From positions 22,599,211-22,663,210 of the forward strand of contig NC_092096.1 of assembly GCF_045679555.1 (NCBI RefSeq): a stretch of 64,000 nucleotides of DNA, in the 5' to 3' direction. This DNA comes from Salvelinus alpinus. Its lineage: Eukaryota; Chordata; Actinopteri; Salmoniformes; Salmonidae. Below the pieces are notes generated by a model. That model had not been told where the DNA came from and searched no databases. It saw nothing but the letters and a program-made list of their open reading frames with translations. A program made the translations under genes and the position numbers. Positions 42,301-64,000 of the stretch are shown one piece after another. Position 1 is the stretch's first letter. Each line of letters opens with the position of its first letter.

Positions 42301-44953
42301 CTTCCTGCCTTCCTTCCTTCCTTATTTACTCCAGTTCTGCATCTTCCTGACTATCATCTTTCTGCTGCAGCTAGCTGCAGGTGTGCTGGGCTTCATCTTC
42401 TCAGATAAGGTACTGTATCTCCACTAGGAAAGGATAGAATTATCAGAGTATCACTATGAGAATTGTGGGGGTATCACTGGGAATTATGGGGGTATCACTA
42501 TGGGAATTATTTCTATTGGTTGTATCATGCAGCATTTTATTACCCATAATAAACTGTACATGTCGGTTCCCCCTAAGAATTTTACTCTGGGAACTCATTC
42601 CCACACGTCCCGTCTCCTCCACCCCTGCCTCTAGCTAGGTCATTATACCTTGACCAGGTCCTAATATTCTGTCCTTCTCCAGTTCTTGTTAAAGAAGTGC
42701 AACATCTCTCTTTGAGGTCAATTCAATAGATTGTTACTGTCCCCAAAGGGCAGTTCTTGTGCAGAATAAAATCTGCGTAATTGAAACGTACACACAGCAT
42801 ATACAGCAAGAGGAAAATAGAAATCATTGAAAGAGAAAGATTTGCCGTGAATTCATAATATTTACAAGAGCAGCCAACGAAAGGTATGCTTTAGGATTAG
42901 ACTTTCATACATTGTGACTGTTGAATATGGTTGGCTTTCTAATGTTCTATTGGCTCCGTTAGTGCTCATATCAGTTCATTTAAGTAATTACCGTAAGATA
43001 AGGGTCATAAATATGATAATGACGACAAAAATGCTAATGTACATTTAGAAGAGGAAGTAATTTTTTTAGGCTGTTTGCCAGTCTGTGACTTGTGGCCAGA
43101 GAGCGCCCTCTGCTGCTAGTTGCCTTCAACTGCACTTCACCGGTCGATTTAATTCATCCAGCAGCAGGCTGTTGGTTTTCAGAGGAATGTACTACGTGTA
43201 AACTTTGTGTGCGCGTGCCACTGTGCGTGCTTGCTTGCGTGTGTGTTCATGTGTGTAAAGACATAGAACGCAGCTTAAAGAAAGTCAGGTCTGTTTTCTA
43301 ACTATGGGGGTATTATATTACCAGGATTTACTCAGGATAAATAAATGTGTGTAATTCAATGGCCCCTGCTTGTGGGAACAATCTTGTCTTGCTCAGGGTA
43401 CAATTGAGTGTATTAGTTGATTGACTAAACAAATTATTTAAAGCAAATGTCATCTTTCTTTTCTGTATTTTTTAAAGGCACGGAATAAAGTGAGTGAGAT
43501 TATCAACAATGCCATCGTTCATTATAGGGATGACATTGACCTACAGAACCTCATCGATTTTGGTCAGAAAGAGGTGAGGAGTGGACCACGTATAACTGGA
43601 AAACAACACTGTCTCACTGTAATACTTGTTGTTCCCAAATAATACACGTTGAACTCAACAAGTACTGTACAGCGACGGTAGTTACACTACTGTTTATTCA
43701 GTATTGAAGGTTCTCTGTCAGATTTGGTCGAGGTTTTGAGATGACCCTTTTAGGTTCCTCTATCGTCCTCAACTGAAAACAACAGTTCAGTTCATTGTAT
43801 AGGTCTTAATCAGAAATGTGTCTCACAAGCTCTTGAGTTAAAAGACAACATCTACACACCACACTGAGTTTCACACAAATACAGACTGACAGCTGTTGAC
43901 TACACAGGCTACACAATCCATTACCAATGACTTGTTTGTCCTCGTCTCCTCAGTTCAGCTGTTGTGGAGGTGTCACCTACACCGACTGGTCTCAGAACAT
44001 GTACTTCAACTGCACCACAGACAACCGCAGCCAAGAGCGCTGCTCTGTTCCCTTCTCCTGCTGCCTGCTGTCTAAAGATGAGGTCAGGGGTTAGAGACCG
44101 GGGCCTTGGGGTATTACAATCATCTTGCCAGCAACTTGTTACAGTGGTTAAATCATGACAGGCTACAGTTAAGTGTGCTATTTTTATGTTCCACTTTATT
44201 GTCAAGTGTGGTTTAGTTTCAACAGAGCACAATGTGCATGCTCATGTACGTGCTTGTGCATTCTTGTGCACGTGCATTGTAATTAAAATGTATCTCTCTC
44301 TGCCTCTCTCTCTCTCTGCAGGCGGTCATTAACACAATGTGTGGTCGGGGGATGCAGGAGCTGCCATTCCTGCAGGCTGGTGCCTTCATCCACACCAATG
44401 GCTGCATCGACAAGCTGGTCAACTGGATCCACAGCAACTTGTTCATGCTAGGGGGCATCGCCCTGGGTCTGGCCATCCCACAGGTAAACATCACACACAC
44501 ACTTGTATAGTCTATTTCAGGGTTGGGGTCCATTCGAATTGATGTCACTCAATTCCTTCAAATCAAACATTAGAAATACATAGCTTCTCCTTTTCATGTT
44601 ATTAAGAAGTAATTGAAAGTAGATTTAGTTATTTTAATTGTTAAATTGGAATTTCAGTTTACTTCTTGAATTGACTGACTTCAATTTAATTTGACCCCAG
44701 CCCTGGTCTATTTAGATTCACATTGTAACTCTATGGGCACATCATCTAGAAGTGTAGAGAGGGTCAGAAACCACATGAAGTTACTTCTCTAAAGTCACTT
44801 CATTGCTCACCCAGCCTCTATTGTTTTCCTGTGTTCTCTCTCTGTCATTAGCTGGTGGGGATCCTCTTGTCTCAGATTCTGATCAACCAGATAAAGGACC
44901 AGATTGAGCTTCAGAACTACAACCTGCAGCACCGTACAGACCCTTGGCAGTAA
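30315..44953 (+). CDS. tspan33: Tetraspanin-33 (TspanC8 subgroup)
   Basis: Eight coding exons: 30315-30413, 40933-40990, 41594-41721, 42335-42409, 43478-43573, 43954-44082, 44322-44483 and 44852-44953. They give 282 residues (human 283). The start context AACCATGGGG is a strong Kozak match. The order is a short cytosolic N-terminus, TM1 ([12 protein letters not shown] continuing [13 protein letters not shown]), TM2 ([20 protein letters not shown]), TM3 ([20 protein letters not shown]), a large extracellular loop, then TM4 ([18 protein letters not shown]). The loop has the tetraspanin CCG motif ([11 protein letters not shown]) and eight cysteines in total, the mark of TspanC8 members, which carry ADAM10 to the cell surface. 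Known roles in mammals include erythroid development and B-cell biology. Intron 1 is 10.5 kb and crowded with transposons. The gene stands in tandem with smo, as in human. Confidence 0.95.
30672..30689 (+). repeat. Poly-C tract in tspan33 intron 1
   Basis: A run of about 18 cytosines lies 260 bp after exon 1. Similar C-rich tracts lie at 1976-1987 and 33111-33165. Their exact length may be unreliable because homopolymers are error-prone in assembly. Confidence 0.85.
32436..32709. repeat. About 45-bp minisatellite, 6 units, in tspan33 intron 1
   Basis: Six units contain CCTTAGCTCTGGTCCAGGGT followed by GTTAGTA or GTTTAGTAGG and ATTCCTCTACTAACA. Unit length varies by one base because of the TTAG/TTTAG difference. 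It has no coding meaning. Confidence 0.85.
33111..33165 (+). repeat. C-rich low-complexity tract
   Basis: Runs of C broken by single T or A bases. It produces an apparent proline-rich reading frame on the plus strand and a glycine-rich one on the minus strand, neither of which is likely to be coding. Confidence 0.85.
34391..35043 (-). mobile_element. Internally deleted Tc1-like element, copy 2
   Basis: Ends TACTGAACAAAAATATAAAC and ATATTTTTGTTCAGTGTA match the copy at 23047-23771. On the minus strand an open frame (34775-34479) reads the transposase N-terminal helix-turn-helix ([33 protein letters not shown]). It then jumps across a deletion to a catalytic-domain piece with [15 protein letters not shown]. 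The deletion junction lies between about 34580 and 34610. Confidence 0.82.
35128..35886 (+). mobile_element. Terminal-inverted-repeat DNA element, copy 2
   Basis: Ends AAGCCTGGTTCACATGGCAG and GCAATGTGAAGAAGGCTT are inverted repeats, and long blocks match copy 1 at 12897-13500 in the opposite orientation. This copy is about 150 bp longer. It lies in tspan33 intron 1 and has no transposase. Confidence 0.65.
36021..37366 (-). pseudogene. Decayed TRIM-family gene (finTRIM-like), RING end missing
   Basis: Read on the minus strand, the pieces follow the order of a fish TRIM protein. A B-box region ([48 protein letters not shown]) comes first. A coiled coil follows ([40 protein letters not shown]), then a PRY/SPRY domain ([53 protein letters not shown]) ending SPVNHTD plus a stop at 36021. 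These pieces fall in different frames, so at least three frameshifts have accumulated. The N-terminal RING is absent: the sequence runs straight into a truncated Tc1 at about 37367. FinTRIMs are antiviral-type E3 ligases that are hugely expanded in teleosts. It lies antisense inside tspan33 intron 1. The sequence at 40015-40400 could be its former 5' flank, but I cannot prove this. Confidence 0.82.
37369..38534 (-). mobile_element. Tc1-like element A, truncated at its transposase 3' end
   Basis: The intact outer end at 38534 reads CAGTGGGGAGAACAAGTATT on the minus strand, as in the full copy at 56698-58302. The transposase starts [20 protein letters not shown] at 38171 and runs through the paired helix-turn-helix. 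After frame changes it continues [10 protein letters not shown] (first catalytic Asp) and [11 protein letters not shown] (second Asp). It stops at KHLKVLEW, where TRIM sequence begins. The catalytic Glu block ([11 protein letters not shown]) and the far terminal repeat are lost. It is an inactive fossil of a plain DNA transposon. Confidence 0.88.
38536..40012 (+). mobile_element. Tc1-like element B, lacking its left terminal repeat
   Basis: The right end CTCAAAACTTTTGGCCACGA then CTG/TA is the terminal repeat of a second Tc1 family. The matching left repeat is missing and the element starts abruptly at an internal TATACTCCAGAATGTTATGA. The transposase begins at 38824 ([20 protein letters not shown]), keeps the helix-turn-helix and the block KVIFF before the first Asp, then is broken by an extra T in a T-run near 39263. 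A stop-containing stretch follows, then [14 protein letters not shown], a deletion, and [12 protein letters not shown] with Lys replacing the catalytic Glu. At least three frame breaks make it inactive. Confidence 0.88.
40437..40765. repeat. Salmonid dispersed repeat, shorter copy
   Basis: GTGACATCACCAGGTAGTAC, AACAGACCAATAAAAA and GCCAATAACAGCTAGTTTTC match the order of blocks at 28805-29655. It ends about 170 bp before tspan33 exon 2. Confidence 0.65.
41436..41595 (+). repeat. CT-rich microsatellite and duplicated block before tspan33 exon 3
   Basis: CT runs alternate with two direct copies of TTTGGCGCCACGTATACTCT at about 41452 and 41496. The stretch ends as the polypyrimidine tract of the exon 3 acceptor at 41593. 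A similar CT/CTTT tract (42258-42330) precedes exon 4. Confidence 0.75.
41765..41885. repeat. Salmonid dispersed repeat, second copy
   Basis: AATCAAATCAAATGTTATTG, ACAGGTGTAGACTTCACCG and AATGCTTACTTACGAACC match the repeat at 16985-17212. It is a short copy in tspan33 intron 3. Confidence 0.65.
44511..44706. mobile_element. Short inverted-repeat element in tspan33 intron 7
   Basis: Ends TTCAGGGTTGGGGTCCATTC and TTTGACCCCAGCCCTGG are inverted repeats around an AT-rich interior. Related fragments occur at 16160-16265. It is about 196 bp long and non-coding. Confidence 0.6.
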
Positions 44954-45824
44954 CCTGGTCATGATCAGGTCCTACCCGATCAAACTGGACCAGGACTAGA
45001 TCATCAACCCCAGGGTCACCTAGGGGGTGTGGGAGTCTGGAATTCTACCCCCTTCTGCTGGATGGGGCTCAAGCTTTCATGTAGATGTTGTTCAATTTCA
45101 AGGCTGCTTGATCATTTCAATGGTGCAAGGACTGGCTTTGAGGCCAAAGATTCTGGTTGGATGATCCACCATTTGACAAGAGTCGAGACGTCGAAGTGGT
45201 CTGCTCTCTTTCTGCGTTCTGATTCTTATGCATGTCTATTTTTGTTCAGTATATATTCTAACCAACTGAGCTACCAGAACCAATGGTTTATTTCCTGAAT
45301 GGGTTGATGTGGCTGAGGGACAAGAACCATGTGAAATGGCTGAGAAACCAAGATTCCGAAAAAGTCCAGATGCCTGGACAGTGTGTCAATGTCTACTTGT
45401 TTCGTTTTAGCTCACCCAGTATCCCGGATGGTTAGCGTTTTCACTTTATGATCAATGGAATGGTCAATGTTGAAACTCTGCCCACCCAGTGACCCAGGGG
45501 AGCTATAAGGAATGAATCTAATCAGGAAGTACTCCAGCCAGACAGCCAATGGAGAACTCCTCCATTCACACCTATTCGTCATTTGACTCATCTCAAATAT
45601 GGCACGATCTGTAATTTATTGAAAAGGGAAAAAACCCAGCAACCGGAGTACAAACAGTGCTGAAATAATGTAGACTCTGTCCAGTTGCTTTTTTGTCAAT
45701 GCGGTTTACGACATTGATCTGTTATTTGTATCCATCCAGTTATCCCCTAATACTCTCATAGGGTTGAGAACAAGACAATTCTGCCGGTACTTCTCAAATA
45801 TGGAAGAGCAAACCCAAGTAATGT

Positions 45825-45830
45825 AATAAA
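45825..45830 (+). terminator. tspan33: Candidate polyadenylation signal of tspan33
   Basis: AATAAA 872 bp downstream of the tspan33 stop, just ahead of a repeat element. It is the best-placed hexamer I noticed, but usage is inferred. Confidence 0.45.
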
Positions 45831-45894
45831 GCTCATTAGCTAATGGTGTTTATGTTAAATCTCCCAACTGTAGTTTTCCATGCATGCTATAACA

Positions 45895-46146
45895 AGTTTT
45901 ATAAACTGGGTCTTTTGATCGCTGATTGGCTGAGAGCTGTGGTATATCAGACCATAAACCACGTGTATGACAAAGCCTTTCTTTTTACTGTGCCAATTAT
46001 GTTGGTAACCAGTTTGTAATAGCAATAAGGTACCTCGGGGGATTGTGGTATATGGCCAATATACCACGGCTAAGGGGCTAGGCATATACCACGTGGTATA
46101 TTGGCGATATACCACACCCCCTCGAGCATTATTGCTTAAATAAGTC
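45895..46146. mobile_element. Inverted-repeat MITE-like element, copy 2 (inverted)
   Basis: It carries the same blocks as 21371-21650 in the opposite orientation, including TGATTGGCTGAGAGCTGTGG, GTATATCAGACC and GTGGTATATGGCCAATATAC. Its second half forms a strong hairpin around GATATACCACACC. Confidence 0.7.
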
Positions 46147-46237
46147 ATTGCACCTACAGCCTTTACAGTAAAGTGTTACCCAATTTATTTCTACACATTT
46201 TAAGGGATATTCCAATTTAGTTTTACATCAAATCCAT

Positions 46238-46795
46238 TCACACAGAGTAAATTGTTGCCCCCCCCCCCCCTTTGCCTCCAGAACAGCCTGAATTCTTCAG
46301 GGCATGGATTCTACAAGATGTGGCGTTCAAACGTTGCTCTATAGGTATCAAGGGACTTAACGTTTGACAGGAAAACATTCCCCACACCATTACGCCACCA
46401 GCATGTATCGTTGACACTAGGCAGGATGGGGCCATGGACTCATGCTGCTTACCCCAAATCCTGACTCGTTGGACCAGACAATGTTTTTCCACTCAGTTGT
46501 CCAGTGTTGGTGATCGCGTGCTCACTGGAGCCGCTTCTTCTTGTTTTTAGCTGATAGGAGTGGAACCTGGTGTGGTCATCTGCTGCAATAGCCCATCCGT
46601 GACAAGGACCGACGAGTTGTGCGTTTCGAGATGCCGCCTGTTAGCTTGCACGATTTTTGTTTGTCTCACCATTCTCGGTAAACCCTAGACAAGCCCAGGA
46701 GACCGTCCGTTTCTGAGATCCTGGAACCGGCGCACCTGGCATCAACGATCATACCACGCTCAAAGTCACTTGGGTGACTCGTTTTGCCCATTCTA
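46238..46795 (-). mobile_element. Tc1-like transposase remnant, third family
   Basis: On the minus strand a start at 46793 reads MGKTSHPSDFERGMIVDARC then GSRISETDGLLGLS, the helix-turn-helix part of a Tc1 transposase. After a deletion come KRTTRRSLSRMGYCS and SAKNKKKRLQ. Next is a frame at 46492-46238 with ESMAPSCLVSTIHAGGVMVW. Terminal repeats and the catalytic Glu region are not recognisable. It has multiple frame breaks and internal deletions. Confidence 0.8.
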
Positions 46796-46796
46796 A

Positions 46797-46995
46797 CATT
46801 ACATTTACATTTACATTTAAGTCATTTAGCTGACGCTCTTATCCAGAGCGACTTACAATTTGGAAAGTTCATACATATTCATCCTGGTCCCCCCGTGGGG
46901 AATGAACCCACAACCCTGGCGTTGCAAGCGCCATGCTCTACCAACTGAGCCACACGGGACCACACTGAGCCACACGGGACCACACGGGACCAACA
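46797..46995 (-). mobile_element. tRNA-Ala-like SINE inserted at the edge of the Tc1 remnant
   Basis: On the minus strand the head reads TCCCGTGTGGCTCAGTTGGT, GCGCTTGCAACGCCAGG (anticodon-loop-like TTGCAA) and TTGTGGGTTCATTCCCCACG (B box). The tail at the low-coordinate end is GTAAGTCGCTCTGGATAAGA followed by GCGTCAGCTAAATGACTTAA. Three short copies of CACACGGGACCACA at 46955-46992 show a small local duplication at its 5' end. Tc1-family sequence resumes after it (AACATTCAATTGACAACAAC), so it seems to have inserted within the element. Confidence 0.78.
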
Positions 46996-49900
46996 TTCAA
47001 TTGACAACAACTGAATGCCTCGATGCCTATCTGCATGCTTTATATAGCAAGCCATTGACAAGCGACTCGCTGTCTGTAGGAGCGACCCATTTTCGCGAAC
47101 GGGGTGGTTTACCTAATAATCTGGCCAGTAAGTGTATATTTCAAGCTAAATTGACTGTAAATACATTCCTTTCAATAAATCATATCGTTTACATATGAAG
47201 CATTGTGGGTATCAATACAGACCAATAATGTAATTGTAGTTTATTACTCACTGAGCTACTAGGGGATTTCCCCATTTGAAAGCGCAACAGAAAGGCCTGA
47301 TTTTATAATAAACAGTCTTATTTTCCGTAACGCCTTTTACACAAGCACTGGTGTTTAGATTGGCAAGCGCAGCAACACTGGAGTTTACACTAATGCTGTT
47401 ACTCTCCATAACATAACCATGTTGGGCCGTCGGCTAGCCCTGTTGGCATTTCCCCTCACCGGGGTTGTGTTCATTAGAGCACGCAACGGAAAATTAAATT
47501 GAGCGCTTCTTATGGGACAAGTCCTGTTTTAGTCCGTTTTGTTCCTAATGAACACGACCCAGTTAGGTCCACTGGGAATACCAGTTTTGTTTTCTCAAAA
47601 TGTGGGTCAACATACTGTTACTGGTCAAGACTACTGGTTAGCACTGTATTTAAACGGTACAGACGGGTGTGGAATTCATTCTAGGAACTGACCCATGTAA
47701 AATCCTAAGAATTAACATTAAAAAAACACAATTTTACATGTTAAAATTATTTTCCCAATTCCCCTTAGGTACAGAGAGTATTTACTTTGAATGTACGTGG
47801 TACAATGGTAATTACTCTCTTATGTAAAGACAATAGCTTATGAATTCTTTATTTGTTTCTTTGGGAATCATCACAACAAGCACTCCAATCCATGTATCAG
47901 CTAGTTGGTTACCAATTGTGTTGAATTCATGTAATTAAGTGCCAGAAACTACCCAATGACACCATTTGTAATTGTCCTAATAAACACCAGGTAAATACCA
48001 GTGGAAACGGTGGTCTAAAAGGAAGTGTTACTGTATATTTAAGAGTCTCATGACATTCTTTCCCTGTATTGTACTCCCAGATGGCTTGTTGTGACCTGTC
48101 AGTGGGTGGGTGATGAGGACATAGGGGTTGAGGTAGCGTGAGAGAAAATGACACATGGATATAGGCATAAATGGCTACTGAACTGCAACCTCTTTATAAT
48201 CTTCAATAGGACCATTGTGACAACAGGTTACACAGCTCCATGTTCTATTACTGCAGCAAGTAGTATCAAGTGAAAGCATGAAAATGCAAAATGCAAAATG
48301 CAAAGTACGCTATCCACAAAGACTAAATGTGTGTTCTATAGTCAATCAGTTTAACAAATGTATTTTGTTTTATTGTCTAATCTGCAGTTTCACAGATTGT
48401 ACCAGCCAGTGTTGCAATACTTAACAAAAGTGTAGTATGGTTTTGCTACTGCCCACAATACAACATGTTTAATTAGAAATGCAGGGGAAATTATAAGTGA
48501 GTTGAGTGTATTTTTATTTTTAAATGTTCATGATTTGGTTGCAAACACTCAAGTTCATTCCAGGCTAGTTGGGGCTGAAAGTCTAATATAGCTGTGAACA
48601 GTCAGACGTAAAACATTAAAATGGTTCCTCTCCACCCCGTTTGGCGAATGAAAACCTGAGCTTAGATGCATTCCTGGCCTGAAATTGGATGTGCCTGGGC
48701 TTGGGAGCACACACAATCCTGCATGTGAAGCACTTCTACTCCATACACCTTTCTGCTATATGCACATGGCCCTGCAGTTGTTTTAACTAATTGCATGAAC
48801 TATAACATTATAGGCCTACAGGCCAGGTGTTCATAATGTCAGTGTTAAGGGGAAGTTATTCAGAGGCAGGCATTGAGACATCAGCGACAGTGTGTTCTGT
48901 AGGAAGGCTCAGGTTCATTAACACACAGGACTTAGGCACAGTCCCTACTACTAATATGTATTCCAGGGGACATTCTGTTACACAGACCATTATGAAATGA
49001 GAAGTCACATTGGCACTTTTCTCTCTGCTGTAATAACTGACCTGTAGATGTGAGTCTGTCTCTCTCTTCTGGTGCTTGCGTGCGCGCGCAGAGAAAGCAA
49101 GAGAGATTTGGCCAGGCGCTCCAGTGAGGGGCCCACGTGCTCTGTGTGTGGTCCTGGTCTCTCCCTGACTCATTCTCAGACAGCCATGTTGCTGTGGGTT
49201 TTAAGGAGGCCCAATGCTTCACTCAGAGAGAACGACGGGGGAACATGGAGCCCCCCTCATTCATACAGCACAGGCCAAAAACAAAACATCCATTGTCATT
49301 TCAACCAGCAGGAGGTAGGCTGTTGGAGCATTACATCTAATGCACTGCCCCATAATGGTCAGGTTAGAGAGAGGCTTTTGATCACATCACAAGCATGAAG
49401 AGGATTGTTTGAGACTGTATGGTGTTCTGTCTATGTGAATGATGAAACATTCATTAAATCTACAGTGTGGCTGTCCCATTGGTTGATATAGACAGAATCT
49501 TAAATCTGACCAATGTCAGTCACTTATGGCTTCATTTACAGTTAACTTATAATCAACCTCTGGAACTTTTCTTGGTCAGTTTGAGGTCTCATTCGGGTGA
49601 AGAGCAGTGCTACCTTAACTGGGAGAGAGAATCCACATTTCCATTATGAGGGTCTCCTAGGAAACTGAATTAATATGGACTGCAAGGAAATAAACAAGAC
49701 AAACTTTTTTTACACATCCAAAATGCCATGAAGTTATTAATTTTTTATAATTCCACCAGGCCATCCCATTCCCCAACCAACACCCATACAGTAGGCTGCA
49801 TACTCATTTAGAAACTGTGCAATTTAAGCAGAGAAAATTACAATCTTGTCTGATCTTTTAGAATCAAAGTAGCCTAAGGAGTGGATAATTTACTTGTTTA

Positions 49901-50344
49901 TGTCCACGACAACAAACTTTCCCTGAGTGGCTACTGGCATACCACTGGCGGATAAACTCGCAGTTACCATTTTTGTGGTGGTGAATGAACAGTCTTTGGA
50001 GTGGGCTGACAAAGAAATATAGCCTACTGTGCTCGCATAATCACTAAGATTTAAATTGTATGGCAAAGTGAGGCTCTAGTTTATTCACAGATTTGAAGTA
50101 CTATTGAAGAGACTACTGAAATGCTTGTTCACACCAACATAACTGATCAGTCTATGATTGCAAATCTACTAATTCTTAACAGCAACAAGTGCAAATGTAG
50201 GAGGTACGGTCAGATGTAAGTAGTGGAGGACAATATGGGTCTTTTGAGATCTTTCAAATACTTGTTTTTGGAAATGAGCAAAGTGAGTGTCTTACTGGTA
50301 CTCCAGTTATATAGCCAAGCTATCATTGCTCATTATGTATATAT

Positions 50345-50490
50345 TCCTTGTGTTACTATTTTTTAAATATTATTTGTATTATTTATTGTATTCTGCAGTG
50401 TTGGTAAGGGCCCATAAGTAAGCGTTTCACTGTCTACACCTGTTGTTTACGAAGCAGGTGACAATACCATTTGATTGTGATTGATTTGAC
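50345..50490. repeat. Salmonid dispersed repeat, inverted copy
   Basis: It contains GTAAGCGTTTCACTGTCTAC, ACACCTGTTGTTTACGAAGC and GTGACAATACCATTTGATT, the inverse of blocks in the repeat at 16985-17212. Confidence 0.55.
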
Positions 50491-51320
50491 GAATGTGTTA
50501 TGTCAGAAATAAAGGCTCTAAATGAACGGACGATTAAACAAACAAGCATACGAAATAAAGGTACACAGATGGCTTTTCTACTGCAGTCTGTCCTAGCAGG
50601 AGAGAGATTGTTTTTGGTATTCCTATAAGGCATAGTCTTACACATGGAGAGGGGGATGGGATGAGAGGGGTTTGTTACTTTGGCTCTCCCCCACCATGTG
50701 CATACCAGAGGCAGAACAAAATAGCAGACACGACTGCAAGCGAGAAAAACAAAGACCAAACTCCATCAGACACATCGCAGAATTCTATAGGAATCCCCCA
50801 AAACGGCCCTTTTTTGGGATAGGCCTACATAGATGAAATGAAAATAGTTTTTTCAGCAAAAGAGGGGAAAGTGGGAGCGCGAGGGGGATGGAGCGCGTAG
50901 ACTAGAGATCATGTTACAGTTTCAGACTTTTCACGGCAAGTTGTGGGGGAGGGTGGATCTGTTACTTTGATTTCTTTTTAATAGGCATATCCAACAAAAA
51001 CAGCGGAAGGAATAGTTCCACTTGATTTTAATTGAATATCATGCATGGATTTTTTCGTTTTTTGGTTGCGATCGGATTGTGTGTAGGGAATTCCAGTGAT
51101 AAATCAAGGATTATACGACAAAATGCTAAATGAAAAAGTTTGGGACTGCGTGAAAACTGGGAAAACGTTTCGTTTCATTGTATCATAATGTTACATTCGG
51201 CATCAAATGAACAAGAGCACTTCGTGCTATTTTTATTAACGGTTACTTTTTAGATTACTGGAATACAAAGTACCATTTTTTAATTCCTGGAAACAAAGTT
51301 GCACCGTTGACTCTCCCAAG

Positions 51321-63269
<11,949 letters not shown>

Positions 63270-63495
63270 GAGCGACCATGTGTGTGGTTGTGGGGTTTTC
63301 TGTTTTTTTTACAGACTGTGAGAGAAAAGTGCTGGATACTTACACTTATGGTGCTCCTTTGTCACTGCCCAACAGTCAAGATGAAACAGGACTCAAGTCA
63401 AGTTAATTGGTCAGATCTGTCTCATTTAAAGGGAAGGGCTAAAGGAGAACTGATCAGGCCAAGGGTGAGTTTCATAAAAGCTTCTTGGCTTATAT

Positions 63496-63772
63496 CCCAC
63501 TGGGCACGAACTGGTTGAATCAACGTTGTTTCCACGTCATTTCAACCCCCCAAAATCTATGTGATGACGTTGAATCAATGTGGAAAACTGATTGTATTTG
63601 AAACAAGTCATCAACGTAAGGGCATTTCGTATTTCTTTCACCCAACCTTTAAGCTAAATCCAATGAAATGGTGACATTTGTTGTTGATTTCACATTGAAT
63701 TCACGTTAGTTAACAACTCAACCAAATGTAAATCAAAACTAGACGTTGAACGGACTTCTGTGCCCAGTGGGG
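63496..63772. mobile_element. MITE with CCCACTGGGCACA-type ends, longer copy
   Basis: Left end CCCACTGGGCACGAACTGG and right end CTTCTGTGCCCAGTGGG are inverted repeats. The interior has GAATCAACGTTGTTTCCACG and TGTTGATTTCACATTGAATT. It is a larger relative of the element at 53548-53656. Confidence 0.75.
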
Positions 63773-63849
63773 TGGCTCTGAATTTCTCTTAACAAATTAC
63801 AGTAGCTACAGTTTCATAAAAATGTGTTTAAAAATCTATAGCTGCATTT

Positions 63850-64000
63850 AGACAGGCAGCCTAATTCTGATATTTTTACCACTAATTGGTCTTTTGACCA
63901 ATCACATCAAATCTATTCACATCACATATTTTTCAGAGCTGACCTGATTGGTAAAAAGACCAATTAGTGAAAAAAATATCAGAATTGGTCTGCCTGTCTA
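63850..64000. mobile_element. Hairpin MITE with long inverted repeats at the window edge
   Basis: The left arm AGACAGGCAGCCTAATTCTG then ACTAATTGGTCTTTTGACCA pairs with the right arm ACCAATTAGTG...CAGAATTGGTCTGCCTGTCT. The arms are about 60 bases each with a short AT-rich loop. The element may continue a few bases past the window. Confidence 0.75.

Larger units (their letters stand above)
44954..51320. other. tspan33-smo spacer
   Basis: The first 880 bp are probably tspan33 3' UTR, ending near an AATAAA at 45825-45830. Then come a MITE-like element (45895-46146), a Tc1 remnant (46238-46795), a SINE (46797-46995), a dispersed repeat fragment (47465-47575) and another at 50345-50490. From about 47700 to 50300 I see unique-looking AT-rich DNA with only short, unconvincing open frames. 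The 400 bp before 51321 should hold smo 5' UTR and promoter. Confidence 0.7.
63270..64000 (+). other. smo 3' flank
   Basis: The smo 3' UTR starts here. I see no clear AATAAA before the window ends, so the polyadenylation site probably lies outside. The stretch includes the two inverted-repeat elements at 63496-63772 and 63850-64000, which would lie in the 3' UTR if transcription continues. Confidence 0.6.

Noticed and set aside
46905-46990. Possible tRNA-Ala gene on the minus strand
   Set aside because: The B box is altered, the acceptor stem does not close and a SINE tail follows. It is the head of a SINE.
48856-49398. Overlapping 100-codon frames on both strands in the tspan33-smo spacer
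   Set aside because: Frames on opposite strands are open together, with no family resemblance or promoter signals. Not supported as genes.

Overview
The window is nuclear DNA from a teleost fish, almost certainly a salmonid. Six protein-coding genes have spliced, GT-AG bounded exons that read through in frame with recognisable vertebrate families. The introns and spacers are filled with repeats typical of salmonid genomes: several Tc1/mariner families, tRNA-derived SINEs, a LINE 3' end, many short terminal-inverted-repeat elements, and minisatellites. The species cannot be decided from the sequence alone. No virus-like element was recognised.

Layout: (1) 1-1224, the last five exons of pmpcb (+), running in from the left. 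(2) 1393-6911, dnajc2 (-), 16 coding exons, tail-to-tail with pmpcb. (3) 7393-11950, psmc2 (+), 12 coding exons, head-to-head with dnajc2 across a 481-bp shared promoter interval. (4) 13565-25345, slc26a5 (prestin, -), 17 coding exons, with a stack of transposons in its second intron. (5) 25346-30314, a 5-kb divergent spacer. (6) 30315-44953, tspan33 (+), 8 exons, whose 10.5-kb first intron holds a decayed TRIM gene broken up by two Tc1 elements. (7) 44954-51320, a repeat-rich spacer. (8) 51321-63269, smo (Smoothened, +), 12 exons, with a nearly full-length Tc1 in intron 8 and large minisatellites in introns 1, 8 and 10. (9) 63270-64000, smo 3' flank with two inverted-repeat elements.

The genes are not one pathway. 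pmpcb, dnajc2 and psmc2 are housekeeping genes (mitochondrial presequence processing, ribosome-associated chaperoning, 26S proteasome). slc26a5, tspan33 and smo are membrane proteins (prestin-family anion transporter, TspanC8 tetraspanin, Hedgehog signal transducer). What unites them is conserved linkage: the order pmpcb-dnajc2-psmc2-slc26a5 matches human 7q22, and tspan33-smo matches human 7q32, here directly joined. I found no convincing new biological system. The most unusual structures are the tandem copying of the 3' end of smo exon 10 together with its splice donor, the two arrays that fill the rest of that intron, and the TRIM/Tc1 mosaic in tspan33 intron 1.

Exon boundaries were placed by eye from splice consensus, reading phase and remembered family sequences. 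Phases were checked to close for all six genes, but no transcript data were available.
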